In this document: positions 23,834 through 33,623 of the stretch, piece after piece
How positions within the stretch are numbered: the first letter of the stretch is position 1
Layout of the letters: each line of letters begins with the position of its first letter
Source: RGIG1828 sp045654685
GTDB taxonomy: Bacteria > Bacillota > Clostridia > UMGS1810
NCBI GenBank assembly: GCA_045654685.1
Contig: JAZONV010000034.1
Span: 1 to 64,000 of the forward strand
Reading direction: 5' to 3'
DNA: 64,000 nucleotides
Made by a program: the position numbers and the translations under genes
The notes under the pieces: model-generated
What the model saw: the letters and a program-made list of their open reading frames with translations, nothing else
What the model was told of the DNA's origin: nothing
The model's database searches: none

Positions 23834-25286
23834 AGGAAAATTTGCAAGTATCACCACAAAACTTGTGTTTACATATTTTCTCATTATGCTGATAACTCTT
23901 TTGTTTTTTGGCTACTATGTCATAACAAGTATGAAGACATATCTCTATAATGAAGAGAAAATCAATGTCACAACCGCATCAAATATGGTTGCAAGTTTTG
24001 CGGCGGAATATATAGATATCGAAACAGGCAAACTTGACACCGGAAGGTTTGCCCGTTTTTTAAAAGAAGTAAAAGTGGATTCCCAGATGAGAGTGCTTGT
24101 TCTCGGAAAAGACATTACCGTCATGTATGATTCCCAGAACAACAGAAATCTTTTGGGAGTTGCTCAGGTGCGTCCATCTGTACTTTCAGCCATTAACGGA
24201 ATAGACGGATTTTCTCAATATGACCGTGACCGCAAAACAAGTTTTGATGCATCAGCCCCCATAATAAATTCCGATGGAAAAGTTTTGGGTGTTGTGAATA
24301 TAATTTATTCACCTGCCAGCACATCACATTTTATTAATGCAATCTTAACTGAAATGATATTTCTGATAATCATTCTGTCACTTTTAATCGGTGTGATAAT
24401 TTTTATTGTGGCAAACATAGTTTCCAAAAGAATTGTGGACTTCACATCCAAAATCACATCAATGAGTGATGACGGAATTCTTGATGAAAAACTTGACATA
24501 TCGGGAAATGATGAAATTTCCCGCCTTGGTGAGGCTTTCAATATGATGAGCGAAAAGGTTTTGAATCTTGAAATGCAAAGAGTTCAGTTTGTATCGGATG
24601 CATCTCATGAACTGAAAACTCCGCTGAGCTCCATAAAACTCATGGCAGATTCCATACTTCAGACACCTGATATCAGTATGGACTATGTGAAGGAATTCAT
24701 GTCTGATATGAACAATGAAGTTGACAGACTGAATCGAATTGTAAATAAACTTCTATATATAACAAAAATGGATGTTCATTCAAATGATGAAAACAGGAAC
24801 CTCGAACTTATAAGTTTGAATGATATTGTTCAGGGGATTGAGAAAAATCTCCAACCCCTTGCCAAAAAAGCGGATATTACACTTGTTTTCAGCACACCCG
24901 GAGAAATATTTCTCATGGCAAACAAGGATGTTTTGTGGCAAGGCATTTATAACATAGTTGACAATGCCATAAAATATACGGATTCAGACGGATATGTTCT
25001 TGTTGCCCTTGAACAGAAAAACGGCCTTGTAACCATAGAAGTCCGTGACACAGGCGTAGGCATATCCAAAGAAGATACGGACAAAGTTTTTAATAGGTTC
25101 TACAGAGTAGACAAAGCCCGTTCCAGAGAAACCGGCGGAACAGGACTTGGACTTTCCATTGCACTTTCAGCCGTTAAATACCATAATGGTACAATTGAAG
25201 TTGAAAGTGAACCGGGAAAGGGCTCTACATTCAGGATAATTCTTCCGGATGTTGTTCCTGAAAAAGGAGAGGAGGAAGAAGCATGA
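23805..25286 (+). CDS. sensor histidine kinase
   Basis: A 493-residue membrane kinase. Two hydrophobic helices (LVFTYFLIMLITLLFFGYYV and MIFLIIILSLLIGVIIFIVA) bracket an extracytoplasmic sensor domain of ~140 residues. A HAMP segment follows, then the HisKA H-box SDASHELKTPLSS and the catalytic ATP-binding motifs N-box (IVDNAIKY), G1 (DTGVGI), F and G2 (GGTGLGLSI). The start is uncertain: GTG 23805 overlaps the regulator gene by 29 bases and has no clear ribosome site, but no better start precedes the first membrane helix. Signal not evident. The lipoprotein gene behind it overlaps by ATGA. Confidence 0.92.
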   Translation: MPVIISTKIKGKFASITTKLVFTYFLIMLITLLFFGYYVITSMKTYLYNEEKINVTTASNMVASFAAEYIDIETGKLDTGRFARFLKEVKVDSQMRVLVLGKDITVMYDSQNNRNLLGVAQVRPSVLSAINGIDGFSQYDRDRKTSFDASAPIINSDGKVLGVVNIIYSPASTSHFINAILTEMIFLIIILSLLIGVIIFIVANIVSKRIVDFTSKITSMSDDGILDEKLDISGNDEISRLGEAFNMMSEKVLNLEMQRVQFVSDASHELKTPLSSIKLMADSILQTPDISMDYVKEFMSDMNNEVDRLNRIVNKLLYITKMDVHSNDENRNLELISLNDIVQGIEKNLQPLAKKADITLVFSTPGEIFLMANKDVLWQGIYNIVDNAIKYTDSDGYVLVALEQKNGLVTIEVRDTGVGISKEDTDKVFNRFYRVDKARSRETGGTGLGLSIALSAVKYHNGTIEVESEPGKGSTFRIILPDVVPEKGEEEEA

Positions 25287-26242
25287 AAAAAACGACTATA
25301 GCACTTTCTTTGTGTATTGTCTTTGTTTTGATTTTTTCTTCATGTTCAGGGAAAGTTCCCGACGGAATGAGAGAAGTCAAACTCTATTTCACAGATTCCT
25401 CCCGCACATCTTTAGTATATGAAACGGTACATATTGAAAAAGAAGTTTTTTCCGATAGGGTAACTTTGTTAGAATCTGTTATGGAAAAGCTTCTTTCAGG
25501 GCCATCTTCACCCGGGTATAATGGGATAATACCACAAAGTGTTGACCTTAGAGGGGTTTCTCTTTCGGCAGATGACCCCACAACAGTCAATATTGACCTT
25601 GGCGGAGACTATTATGAAAGTCTTTCGCAGAGCGGGAATGTATCTGAAGAACTTCTTTCAAGATATTCAATAATATGCACTCTTTGTCAGTTTGAAAACA
25701 TAAAAAAAGTAAGATTTTTTGTGGATGGAAAAGACATGTGTGATTCCTTTGGTAAAGGAGAAATAATTCCTCCCATGGGAAGTGAAAAAATTATGACAGA
25801 TTCACCATCTGCAGAAGGATCACAAACGGAAAAATTTGTAACTCTTTATTTCACAGACAAAAAGGGCAAAAAACTCTATGCTGAAACCCGAAAAGCATCC
25901 ATGTCTGATAACAGTATTGAAAAAACTGTCATCACAGAGCTGATAAAGGGGCCTGTATTTGATGATTATTATGAAACTATCCCCGAAAACACAGAGCTTC
26001 TCGGTATAGAAACCACGGAAGGTGTATGTTTTGTAAACTTTACCGGTGGTTTCATTGATGGAATTCAAAGCGGATCATACCGGGAAAAAATCCTTGTATA
26101 TTCTGTGGTTAATTCTCTCACGAGAATTTCAGGTATAGAAAAAGTTCAGATTCTTATAGACGGCAAAAAGCCGGAGGAAGACAAAAATCAATTATTTTCG
26201 GTTCCTCTTGAACGCAATGAAAACATTATAGCAGAAAAATAA
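25283..26242 (+). CDS. GerMN-domain lipoprotein (sporulation/germination GerM-like)
   Basis: A 319-residue protein with a lipoprotein signal (ALSLCIVFVLIFSSC, lipobox cysteine at ~21) and two tandem GerMN domains: residues ~30-150 (VKLYFTDSSRTSLV ... KKVRFFVDGKD) and ~185-300 (VTLYFTDKKGKKLY ... EKVQILIDGKK). GerM in Bacillus has the same two-repeat layout and is needed for spore cortex formation and germination; in the forespore it interacts with the SpoIIQ-SpoIIIAH channel. Here it is translationally coupled to the histidine kinase by a four-base overlap, suggesting that the two-component system monitors the envelope. The presence supports a spore-forming lifestyle. Confidence 0.88.
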   Translation: MKKTTIALSLCIVFVLIFSSCSGKVPDGMREVKLYFTDSSRTSLVYETVHIEKEVFSDRVTLLESVMEKLLSGPSSPGYNGIIPQSVDLRGVSLSADDPTTVNIDLGGDYYESLSQSGNVSEELLSRYSIICTLCQFENIKKVRFFVDGKDMCDSFGKGEIIPPMGSEKIMTDSPSAEGSQTEKFVTLYFTDKKGKKLYAETRKASMSDNSIEKTVITELIKGPVFDDYYETIPENTELLGIETTEGVCFVNFTGGFIDGIQSGSYREKILVYSVVNSLTRISGIEKVQILIDGKKPEEDKNQLFSVPLERNENIIAEK

Positions 26243-26263
26243 ATCCATAAAGGAGATGTTAAT

Positions 26264-27688
26264 ATGAAAAAAACTGTAAAAGATGTTATGAAAATGATAA
26301 AGGATTTAGACATCAAGATGGTTGACTTTAAGATGGTTGATATCAACGGTCAGTACCGTCATGTTACAATTCCGGCAAATAATTTTTCTGAAAAAACAAT
26401 GGAAAACGGAATAGGATTTGATGCATCCAACTATGGCTATGCAATGGTAGAAAAAAGTGACATGGTTTTCATTCCCGATCCCGATACTGCATCTGTTGAC
26501 CCATTCTGTGAAATTCCTACACTTTCCATGACAGGGGATGCAATGATAATAGACTATCCCAACAATAGACCCCTTCCCCAGTATCCCAGAAATATCGTAA
26601 AGGCTGCAACACAGTTCATGAAAGATTCAGGCGTTGCAGACACAATGCTGATACTTCCTGAATTTGAATTCTATCTTTTTGATAATGTTGCATGGGATGT
26701 ATCACCAAACTCTGTAGGCTATTCAGTAGATGCCCGTCAGGCTCATTGGAACACAGCAGTTGAAGGTCAGGGATGTATCGTTCCCAAACAGAAAAACTAT
26801 CACATTGCAAAACCATTTGACGTTTCCTATGAAGCAAGAAGCGAAATGTGTATGCTCATAGAAGATGCAGGAATTGCTCTCAACTATCATCACCCCGAAG
26901 TTGGAGCTGCAGGTCAGTTTGAAATTGAACCTGAACTTGGTGAAATGGTAAAAATGGCAGATGCCACAATGAACATAAAATATATCATTCATAACACAGC
27001 CATTAAACACGGAATGTCCGCAACCTTTATGCCAAAGCCTGTGGCAGGAGAAGCAGGAAGCGGTATGCATGTTCATATGCTTCTTTTAAAAGATGGTGAA
27101 CCCGTATTTTCCGATGACGACGGATATTCCCACCTCAGTCAGGAAGCACATTGGTTCATGGGCGGCCTTTTAAAACATATTGCATCTCTTTGTGCAATCA
27201 CAAATCCAAGCACAAACTCATTCAAAAGACTTGTTCCCGGATTTGAGGCACCTGTAACAGTTGGCTATGCAACTTCCAACAGAAGTGCCGTAATCCGTAT
27301 CCCTGCCTATGCAAAAGCACCAAACCTCAGACGTTTTGAACTCCGTAATCCCGATGCAACCTGTAACCCATATTTTTGCTATGCGGCAATCTTAATGGCA
27401 GGTCTTGACGGAATCAAAAACAAAATCGATCCTCATAAAGAGGGTTGGGGACCATATGATTTCAATCTTTTCCATCTCAGCGATGAAGAAAAAGCAAAAC
27501 TCAAATCTCTTCCCACATCTTTGGATGAAGCACTCGATGCTCTTGAAAAAGACTATGCATATCTCACAGAGGGCGGAGTATTCCCCGAAGAACTTATCAA
27601 AAACTTCATAAAGGGCAAGAGAGAAGAAGTGAGAAGCATGGCAGCTATTCCTCACCCTGCAGAATTCGACAGATATTATAACCTTTGA
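26264..27688 (+). CDS. glnA: glutamine synthetase, type I
   Basis: A 474-residue glutamine synthetase. Typical elements are the substrate-binding PEFEFYLFD near 130, GQFEIE near 225, the GSGMHVHMLLLKDGE stretch near 265, NRSAVIRIP (arginine contact) near 345, and the C-terminal EEVRSM. It condenses glutamate and ammonia to glutamine with ATP, the central nitrogen-assimilation step. The adenylylation tyrosine context of enterobacterial enzymes is not evident, in line with Gram-positive enzymes that are feedback regulated. Ribosome site AAGGAG, 8 bases before ATG. It is followed by a terminator-like hairpin before rimP. Confidence 0.95.
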   Translation: MKKTVKDVMKMIKDLDIKMVDFKMVDINGQYRHVTIPANNFSEKTMENGIGFDASNYGYAMVEKSDMVFIPDPDTASVDPFCEIPTLSMTGDAMIIDYPNNRPLPQYPRNIVKAATQFMKDSGVADTMLILPEFEFYLFDNVAWDVSPNSVGYSVDARQAHWNTAVEGQGCIVPKQKNYHIAKPFDVSYEARSEMCMLIEDAGIALNYHHPEVGAAGQFEIEPELGEMVKMADATMNIKYIIHNTAIKHGMSATFMPKPVAGEAGSGMHVHMLLLKDGEPVFSDDDGYSHLSQEAHWFMGGLLKHIASLCAITNPSTNSFKRLVPGFEAPVTVGYATSNRSAVIRIPAYAKAPNLRRFELRNPDATCNPYFCYAAILMAGLDGIKNKIDPHKEGWGPYDFNLFHLSDEEKAKLKSLPTSLDEALDALEKDYAYLTEGGVFPEELIKNFIKGKREEVRSMAAIPHPAEFDRYYNL

Positions 27689-27763
27689 TAAAAATCAAAA
27701 AAAGTCTTGCAATTTGGAAAGATTTGTGATATTATATTAATGTAAATATTGTACTTATGATTA

Positions 27764-27790
27764 GAGTGGGTTGAAAAACCCACTCTTTTC
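27764..27790 (+). terminator. terminator/attenuator upstream of rimP
   Basis: GAGTGGGTT pairs with AACCCACTC around a short A-rich loop, then TTTTCG. It lies between glnA and rimP in a position where the nusA operon leader of Bacillota usually has an attenuator; alternatively it simply ends glnA transcription. Confidence 0.65.
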
Positions 27791-27830
27791 GTTAGTTTAT
27801 AACGTAACTGATTGAGAAAGGAATGATCAG

Positions 27831-28301
27831 ATGGCAGAAAAGAAAGTCACAGAAACTGTGTTTGAGTATGCAAATCCCATAGCTCTTGCAAACGGATGTT
27901 TCGTGGATGATGTGGAATTCAAAAAGGAAGGTTCGGACTATGTCTTAAGAGTCATCATTGATGTTGATGATGAAAAGGGCGGTGTGTCCATTGACCAGTG
28001 CGAAGCCGTAAGCAAAGCTCTAAGTGACATACTTGACGAAAAAGACCCCATAACTCAAGCTTATATGCTTGAAGTTTCATCTCCGGGAATTGACAGAGAA
28101 CTGAAAAAAGACAAAGACTTTGAAAGGTTTGCCGGACGTGATGTGGATGTAAAGCTCTACAAAGCCTTGAACGGTCAGAAACTTATAACAGCAAAACTTT
28201 TGGGACTTTATGACGGAATCATTAAATTAGAGTCAGGCAAAGAAACATTGGAACTTGAAAAATCCTCTGTTGCATCTGTCAGACTTGCAATAATATGGTA
28301 A
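27831..28301 (+). CDS. rimP: ribosome maturation factor RimP
   Basis: A 156-residue protein with the RimP N-terminal domain (DVEFKKEGSDYVLRVIID, shown in part) and the YMLEVSSPGIDRELKKDKDF motif that defines the family, then a small SH3-like C-terminal domain. It helps mature the 30S subunit. First gene of the conserved rimP-nusA-ylxR-ylxQ-infB-rbfA-nrnA-truB-ribF operon, with AAAGGA 8 bases upstream of ATG. Confidence 0.95.
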   Translation: MAEKKVTETVFEYANPIALANGCFVDDVEFKKEGSDYVLRVIIDVDDEKGGVSIDQCEAVSKALSDILDEKDPITQAYMLEVSSPGIDRELKKDKDFERFAGRDVDVKLYKALNGQKLITAKLLGLYDGIIKLESGKETLELEKSSVASVRLAIIW

Positions 28302-28328
28302 AAAATACAGAAGGGAATGGTAAACAAA

Positions 28329-29360
28329 ATGAACAGCGAATTTTTAACAGCATTAAATGAAATTGAAAAAGAAAAAAACATCTCAAAAGACATTCTTCTT
28401 GATGCAATAGATGCCGCTTTGGTTTCTGCATACAAAAGAAACTATAACACAAATCAGAACAATGTCATTGTAAACATCGACAGAGAATCAGGCGAAGTTA
28501 AAGTTTTCATCTGCAAAGAAGTTGTGGAAGAAGTTCAGGATACTTTGTGTCAGATTTCTCTTGATGATGCAAGAAACATCAGCGGAACATATGAAATCGG
28601 TGATGTTGTAAACATCGAAGACACTCCTGCAGCATTTGGAAGAATTGCGGCGCAAACCGCAAAGCAGGTTGTTCTTCAGAGAATCAAAGAAGCTGAAAGA
28701 AATCTCATATATGACGAATTTTCCGAAAAAGAGCATAAAGTTGTAGTAGGAACAATTCAGAGAATTGAAAAAAGAAACATCTATCTGGATATCGGAAAAA
28801 CAGAAGCATATCTTGCTCCCGGCGAACAGGTAAGCACAGAAAGCTACAATTTCCATCAGAGATTAAAAGTGTATGTAACAGAAGTAAGAAAAACAACAAA
28901 AGGACCCGTTGTTAATGTATCACGTACACGTCCTGCTCTTGTTGCAAAACTTTTTGCAGAAGAAATTCCCGAAATTGCAGAAGGTGTGGTAGAAGTTAAG
29001 AGCGTTTCAAGAGAAGCAGGTTCAAGAACCAAAATCGCCGTATGGTCAAATGATAAAAACGTGGACCCCATCGGTGCATGTATTGGTGCAAAAGGAACCC
29101 GTGTACAAAACGTTGTGGATGAACTTGGCGGAGAAAAAATTGACATCGTACGCTATAGCGAAGACCCTGCAGAATTTATCCGTGCAAGTTTAAATCCCGC
29201 AGAAGTAATTTCTCTGGAAGTTAACCCCGAAGAAAAAGAAGCACATGTAGTTGTGCCATATCACCAGCTTTCTCTTGCAATTGGTAAAGAAGGTCAGAAT
29301 GCCCGTCTTGCCGCAAGACTTACAGGATACAAAATCGACATCAAAAGCGATGCCGAATAA
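28329..29360 (+). CDS. nusA: transcription termination/antitermination factor NusA
   Basis: A 343-residue NusA, the compact form usual in Bacillota: N-terminal polymerase-binding domain (MNSEFLTALNEIEKEK), S1 RNA-binding domain (VVGTIQRIEKRNIYLDIG), and two KH domains (GACIGAKGTRVQNV and LAIGKEGQNARLAARLTGYKIDI). The acidic C-terminal repeats of E. coli NusA are absent. It modulates pausing and termination. I chose ATG 28329, where the NusA family normally begins; an ATG at 28317 overlaps the ribosome site. Confidence 0.95.
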   Translation: MNSEFLTALNEIEKEKNISKDILLDAIDAALVSAYKRNYNTNQNNVIVNIDRESGEVKVFICKEVVEEVQDTLCQISLDDARNISGTYEIGDVVNIEDTPAAFGRIAAQTAKQVVLQRIKEAERNLIYDEFSEKEHKVVVGTIQRIEKRNIYLDIGKTEAYLAPGEQVSTESYNFHQRLKVYVTEVRKTTKGPVVNVSRTRPALVAKLFAEEIPEIAEGVVEVKSVSREAGSRTKIAVWSNDKNVDPIGACIGAKGTRVQNVVDELGGEKIDIVRYSEDPAEFIRASLNPAEVISLEVNPEEKEAHVVVPYHQLSLAIGKEGQNARLAARLTGYKIDIKSDAE

Positions 29361-29374
29361 GGCAGGGTGAGCAT

Positions 29375-29653
29375 ATGGCCCGCAAAGCAAAAAACACACG
29401 TATGTGTGCAGGGTGCAGACAGTGTATGGAACGGTCTGGGCTCATAAGGATATACAAACTGCCCGACGGCAGTATAACGGCATCATTTACAAATAGCCGT
29501 GATGGTGGAAGAGGGCTCTACATTTGCCCAACGGAAAAATGCTTTGAGATGGCTGTGAAGAAAAAAAGTTTCACAAGAAGTTTTAAAAGCGAACTTCCAC
29601 AAAACGTGCATGCCGAAATAGAAAAATTTGTAAAATCAAAAGACATGGAGTGA
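29375..29653 (+). CDS. ylxR: YlxR/RnpM family RNA-binding protein
   Basis: A 92-residue basic protein with the DUF448 signature: RMCAGCRQ at the N-terminus, LIRIYKLPDGSI, and GRGLYICP. Members bind RNA; in Bacillus the protein (RnpM) modulates RNase P. It lies between nusA and the L7Ae-like gene, the normal operon position, and the neighbouring spacers are under 20 bases. Confidence 0.93.
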   Translation: MARKAKNTRMCAGCRQCMERSGLIRIYKLPDGSITASFTNSRDGGRGLYICPTEKCFEMAVKKKSFTRSFKSELPQNVHAEIEKFVKSKDME

Positions 29654-29658
29654 TATGA

Positions 29659-29976
29659 ATGAAAAAAGCACTTGGACTTTTAGGTCTTGCAAAAAGGGCA
29701 GGAAGGGTTTCAAGCGGCGAAAGTGCCTGCAAAGAAGCAATAAGATTCGGTTCATCATACCTTATCTTGCTTGCAAAGGATGCAAGTGCCAATACAAAAA
29801 AAAATATCACAGACAGTTGCAGTTTCTATAATGTCCCATATGCCGAAATCGGTGACAAGGAAACTCTCGGCGGTGCAATCGGTAATTTCTATAATGCGGT
29901 TGTATCGGTAAACGATGAAGGTTTTGCAAAAGGAATATTAAACCATATTCAGGCTAATATTAAGGAAGGTGAGTGA
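29659..29976 (+). CDS. ylxQ: L7Ae-family RNA-binding protein YlxQ
   Basis: A 105-residue L7Ae/L30e/S12e/Gadd45-fold protein: KALGLLGLAKRAGRVSSGE at the start, then YLILLAKDAS and the IGDKETLGGAIG segment. Members bind kink-turn RNA. It starts 5 bases after ylxR and ends 4 bases before infB begins, so the reading frames are tightly coupled. Confidence 0.93.
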   Translation: MKKALGLLGLAKRAGRVSSGESACKEAIRFGSSYLILLAKDASANTKKNITDSCSFYNVPYAEIGDKETLGGAIGNFYNAVVSVNDEGFAKGILNHIQANIKEGE

Positions 29977-29980
29977 TACT

Positions 29981-32287
29981 ATGGCTAAAGCAAAAAATAT
30001 CAACCCCAGAGTTCACGAAATATCAAAAAATATCAATATATCCAGCAAGGACCTTATTGCACTTCTTGCAAAATATGGATTTGAAGCAAAAAACCATATG
30101 ACGGTTCTTGAATATAAACACATTGATATCATTCTTACAACATACCTCAATCAGTATGACAAAGGTGATACAATAGAAGAATATTATGCATCTTTAAAAG
30201 CAGAAAAAGCAGAAGATGTAACAAAGCAGGCTGAAAAAGAAGGAAAAGAGCCTAAAGAAGTAAAAGAACCGGTAGCAGAAGTTGAAGAATTCGAACCGGA
30301 AAGCTTCGAAATCAAAAAAGAAGTAAATCAGACAGTTGTAGATACACGTCAGAATAACGTAGACCTTGAAAAACTTGACACAGGCAAAATTGAAGAACTT
30401 GTTGATATTGACAAGGTTGAAGGTAAATCACAGAAAAAACAGAAAATCAAAAAGAACAATAACCCTGTTAAAAAACAGGTTGAAAAAGAAATTTTCAACA
30501 ACACCAAAAAGAAAAAAGAACAGCCAAAAGAAGAAGGACCAAAGGTTGTTCTTGTTCCCGATGAAATTTCTGTTGCAGATGTATCTGAAAGAATGGGAAT
30601 TCCTGCAACTTCTGTTGTTAAAAAACTTTTTGAACTTGGTATCATGGCAACAATCAGTCAGAATATAGACTTTGATACCGCTGTTTTAATCGGTGAAGAC
30701 CTTGGATTTAAAATCGAAAAAGAAATCATCGTAACAGATGAAGACCGTCTCTTTAATGATACGGAAGATGCTCCCGAAGATTTGGAGCCACGTTCTCCCG
30801 TAGTTGTTGTTATGGGTCACGTTGACCATGGTAAAACATCACTTCTTGATGCTATCCGTAACACAAACGTAATTGCAAAAGAAGCAGGCGGTATCACACA
30901 GCATATCGGTGCCTACAGAGTAAGAGTGGGAGATAAGAAAGTCACATTCCTCGATACCCCCGGACACGAAGCGTTCACAGCAATGCGTATGAGAGGTGCT
31001 CAGGTAACAGACGTTGCAATTCTTGTTGTTGCGGCAGATGATGGAATTATGCCCCAGACAGTTGAAGCAATTAACCACGCAAAAGCAGCAGGGGTTACAA
31101 TAATTGTTGCAATCAACAAAATTGATAAAGAGGGTGCAAACCCCGACAGAATCAAGCAGGAACTCACAGAGTATGAACTTGTTCCCGAAGAATGGGGCGG
31201 TTCCACAATTTGTGTTCCCATTTCTGCAAAATTTAATCAGAATATTGATGAACTTCTCGAAATGGTAACATTGGTTGCCGACATGAAAGAACTTAAAGCC
31301 AACCCCAACAGACGTGCAAAAGGTACTGTTATCGAAGCTCGTCTTGACAAGGGAAGAGGTCCCGTTGCAACAGTTCTCGTTCAGAACGGTACACTCAAAG
31401 CAGGTGATATCATCGTAGCAGGAACAGCAGTGGGAAGAGTAAGAGCAATGGTTGATGACAGGGGTAACAAAGCGAAAAAAGCAGGTCCCTCTGTTCCCGT
31501 TGAAATCATCGGTCTTTCCGAAGTTCCCGAGGGTGGCGATGTTTTCTATGCAGTAGATGACGAAAGAAAAGCAAGAGACGTTGTTGAAAAGAGAAAACAG
31601 AAAATTAAAGAAGAAAATATCAATGCACGTTCTGCCGTATCTTTGGATGATCTCTTCAATCAGATTCAGCAGGGTGAAATGAAAGACCTTAACATCATTG
31701 TAAAAGCTGACGTTCAGGGTTCAGTTGAAGCTGTAAAACAGTCGCTTTCAAAACTTTCAAATGAAGAAGTAAGAGTAAACTGCATCCACGGCGGCGTTGG
31801 TGGTGTTACAGAATCAGACGTTATGCTTGCAGCAGCATCAAATGCAATCATAGTAGGCTTTAACGTAAGACCTGCAGGCGGTGCACTTGAATCTGCCAAA
31901 GCAAATGATGTAGATGTAAGATTCTACCGTGTAATCTATCATGCAATCGAAGAAATCGAATCTGCTATGAAAGGTATGCTTGCTCCTAAATTCAAGGAAG
32001 TTCTCCTTGGTCATGCTGAAGTTAGAGATGTGTTCAAAGTAAGCGGTGTTGGTGCAATTGCCGGCGGATATGTTCAGGATGGTAAGATTTCAAGAAATTC
32101 ACAGGTTAGAATTGTCCGTGACAGCATCATCATCCATGAAGGTGTGCTTTCAAGTCTCCGTCGTTTCAAAGACGATGTTAAAGAAGTTGCATCAGGATAT
32201 GAATGTGGTATCGGCATAGAAAACTACAATGATATCAAAGAAGGAGACGTTATTGAATCCTTCATTATGGAAGAAATCAAAGAATAA
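29981..32287 (+). CDS. infB: translation initiation factor IF-2
   Basis: A 768-residue IF-2. An N-terminal IF2_N segment and a long Lys/Glu-rich linker (residues ~70-190) precede a second IF2_N domain and the GTPase domain: G1 GHVDHGKT, G3 DTPGHEA, G4 NKID. Domains II-IV that bind fMet-tRNA complete the protein. It positions initiator tRNA on the 30S subunit. Start set at ATG 29981 behind GGAAGGTGAG; an earlier in-frame start at 29969 is inside ylxQ. Confidence 0.97.
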   Translation: MAKAKNINPRVHEISKNINISSKDLIALLAKYGFEAKNHMTVLEYKHIDIILTTYLNQYDKGDTIEEYYASLKAEKAEDVTKQAEKEGKEPKEVKEPVAEVEEFEPESFEIKKEVNQTVVDTRQNNVDLEKLDTGKIEELVDIDKVEGKSQKKQKIKKNNNPVKKQVEKEIFNNTKKKKEQPKEEGPKVVLVPDEISVADVSERMGIPATSVVKKLFELGIMATISQNIDFDTAVLIGEDLGFKIEKEIIVTDEDRLFNDTEDAPEDLEPRSPVVVVMGHVDHGKTSLLDAIRNTNVIAKEAGGITQHIGAYRVRVGDKKVTFLDTPGHEAFTAMRMRGAQVTDVAILVVAADDGIMPQTVEAINHAKAAGVTIIVAINKIDKEGANPDRIKQELTEYELVPEEWGGSTICVPISAKFNQNIDELLEMVTLVADMKELKANPNRRAKGTVIEARLDKGRGPVATVLVQNGTLKAGDIIVAGTAVGRVRAMVDDRGNKAKKAGPSVPVEIIGLSEVPEGGDVFYAVDDERKARDVVEKRKQKIKEENINARSAVSLDDLFNQIQQGEMKDLNIIVKADVQGSVEAVKQSLSKLSNEEVRVNCIHGGVGGVTESDVMLAAASNAIIVGFNVRPAGGALESAKANDVDVRFYRVIYHAIEEIESAMKGMLAPKFKEVLLGHAEVRDVFKVSGVGAIAGGYVQDGKISRNSQVRIVRDSIIIHEGVLSSLRRFKDDVKEVASGYECGIGIENYNDIKEGDVIESFIMEEIKE

Positions 32288-32316
32288 CTAAATAGGCCAC
32301 AGGGAAGGTGATAAAA

Positions 32317-32661
32317 GTGGCAAATAACAGAATGGAAAGAATAAAGGAAGAGTTTAAACGTGAACTTTCTTCCATATTCAGAGAAATAAAAGACCCAAGA
32401 CTTTCTTCAATGGTAAGTGTTATTGCAGTTGAAGTGACAAAAGACCTTAAATATGCAAAAGTATATGTAAGTGTTATGGGTAGTCAGGAAGAAAAGGACA
32501 ATTCAATAAAGGCTCTCAAAAGTGCCACAGGCTTTATAAAAAGAGAAATTGGCGCAAGACTCAATCTTCGCGCCGTTCCTCAGCCCACATTTGTCCTTGA
32601 TAATTCCATAGACTATGGTGCTCACATAAATGACCTTATCAAGAAGATAAATGAAAATTAA
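32317..32661 (+). CDS. rbfA: ribosome-binding factor A
   Basis: A 114-residue KH-like protein with family motifs RMERIKEEFKREL, IKDPRLSSMVSV and KDLKYAKVYVSVMG. It binds the 30S subunit near helix 1 of 16S rRNA and assists late maturation and cold adaptation. A GTG at 32317 is used, 8 bases after AGGGAAGG. The operon continues into nrnA after 11 bases. Confidence 0.95.
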   Translation: MANNRMERIKEEFKRELSSIFREIKDPRLSSMVSVIAVEVTKDLKYAKVYVSVMGSQEEKDNSIKALKSATGFIKREIGARLNLRAVPQPTFVLDNSIDYGAHINDLIKKINEN

Positions 32662-32672
32662 GGGTGAATAAT

Positions 32673-33623
32673 ATGAATACAACAAAGGAAATTGCAAAGT
32701 TTTTAAAAGAAAATGATAATTTCATACTCATACCTCACAGAAGCCCCGACGGAGACTGTCTGGGCTCTGTGTCGGCTCTTTTGTTGGCTCTTCGCTCACT
32801 TGGCAAAAATGCAATGGTAAAACTCCCCACCCCTGTCACTCCCAGACTCGAATTTATCTGGGATGAATCCTATGAAAAAGGGGATTTTCAGTGGGAGATA
32901 GCCGTAAGCGTTGATGTTGCCGCTACATATATGATGCTGGATGTTTATGATGATGTGTTCAAAAAAGCAAAACAAACTGTGTGCATAGACCATCATGGCA
33001 CAAATGAAGGCTTTGCTGATCTTAATGTAATAAACCCCACAGCAAGTGCAACAGGAGAAATAATTCATGCTCTGATAAAAGATATGGGCGTTGAAATGAA
33101 TCCCGAGATTGCAAAAAGACTTTTTGTTGCAATAGCAGATGATACCGGTGGTTTTCAATATTCCAATACCACGTCCTGCACTCACAAAATTGTAGCATCT
33201 CTTTATGAACAGAAAATTGATTCGGATGAAATAATGAGGCTTTTGTTTGCAACTCATTCCATGGAAGAGATGAATCTTTTAAAATTTGTAACAGCCCGCA
33301 TGCAATACCATTTTGGCGGTAAAGTATGCACAACCTATGTTGATTCCGAGGCATTAGAGAAATCCGGTGCCCAGATGCATAGTGCTGATGCCTGGATAGG
33401 ACTCACCCGTTCAGGTCAGGGAGTCGAAGTGGGATTGATGTTCAAAGTTATCGGCGATAAGGAAACAAGAGTAAGTCTTCGTTCCAACAGATATGTTGAT
33501 GTCTCTGCCGTTGCAAAAAAATTCGGTGGCGGAGGACATGTGAGAGCATCAGGTGTTACGATTGAAGAAGGTTTGCACACTTCAATGAAACTTCTTTTAG
33601 ATGAACTTGAAAAGTTGGTGTGA
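32673..33623 (+). CDS. nrnA: bifunctional oligoribonuclease / PAP phosphatase NrnA
   Basis: A 316-residue DHH/DHHA1 phosphoesterase. The metal-binding motifs are PHRSPDGDCLGS near residue 25, VDVAATYMM, the namesake DHHGTNEG near 105, and the DHHA1 signature GGGGHVRASG near the C-terminus. It degrades short RNA and 3'-phosphoadenosine 5'-phosphate. Start at ATG 32673, 7 bases after AAGGGTG; a GTG at 32664 lies within that site. Its stop overlaps the truB start as GTGA. Confidence 0.93.
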   Translation: MNTTKEIAKFLKENDNFILIPHRSPDGDCLGSVSALLLALRSLGKNAMVKLPTPVTPRLEFIWDESYEKGDFQWEIAVSVDVAATYMMLDVYDDVFKKAKQTVCIDHHGTNEGFADLNVINPTASATGEIIHALIKDMGVEMNPEIAKRLFVAIADDTGGFQYSNTTSCTHKIVASLYEQKIDSDEIMRLLFATHSMEEMNLLKFVTARMQYHFGGKVCTTYVDSEALEKSGAQMHSADAWIGLTRSGQGVEVGLMFKVIGDKETRVSLRSNRYVDVSAVAKKFGGGGHVRASGVTIEEGLHTSMKLLLDELEKLV

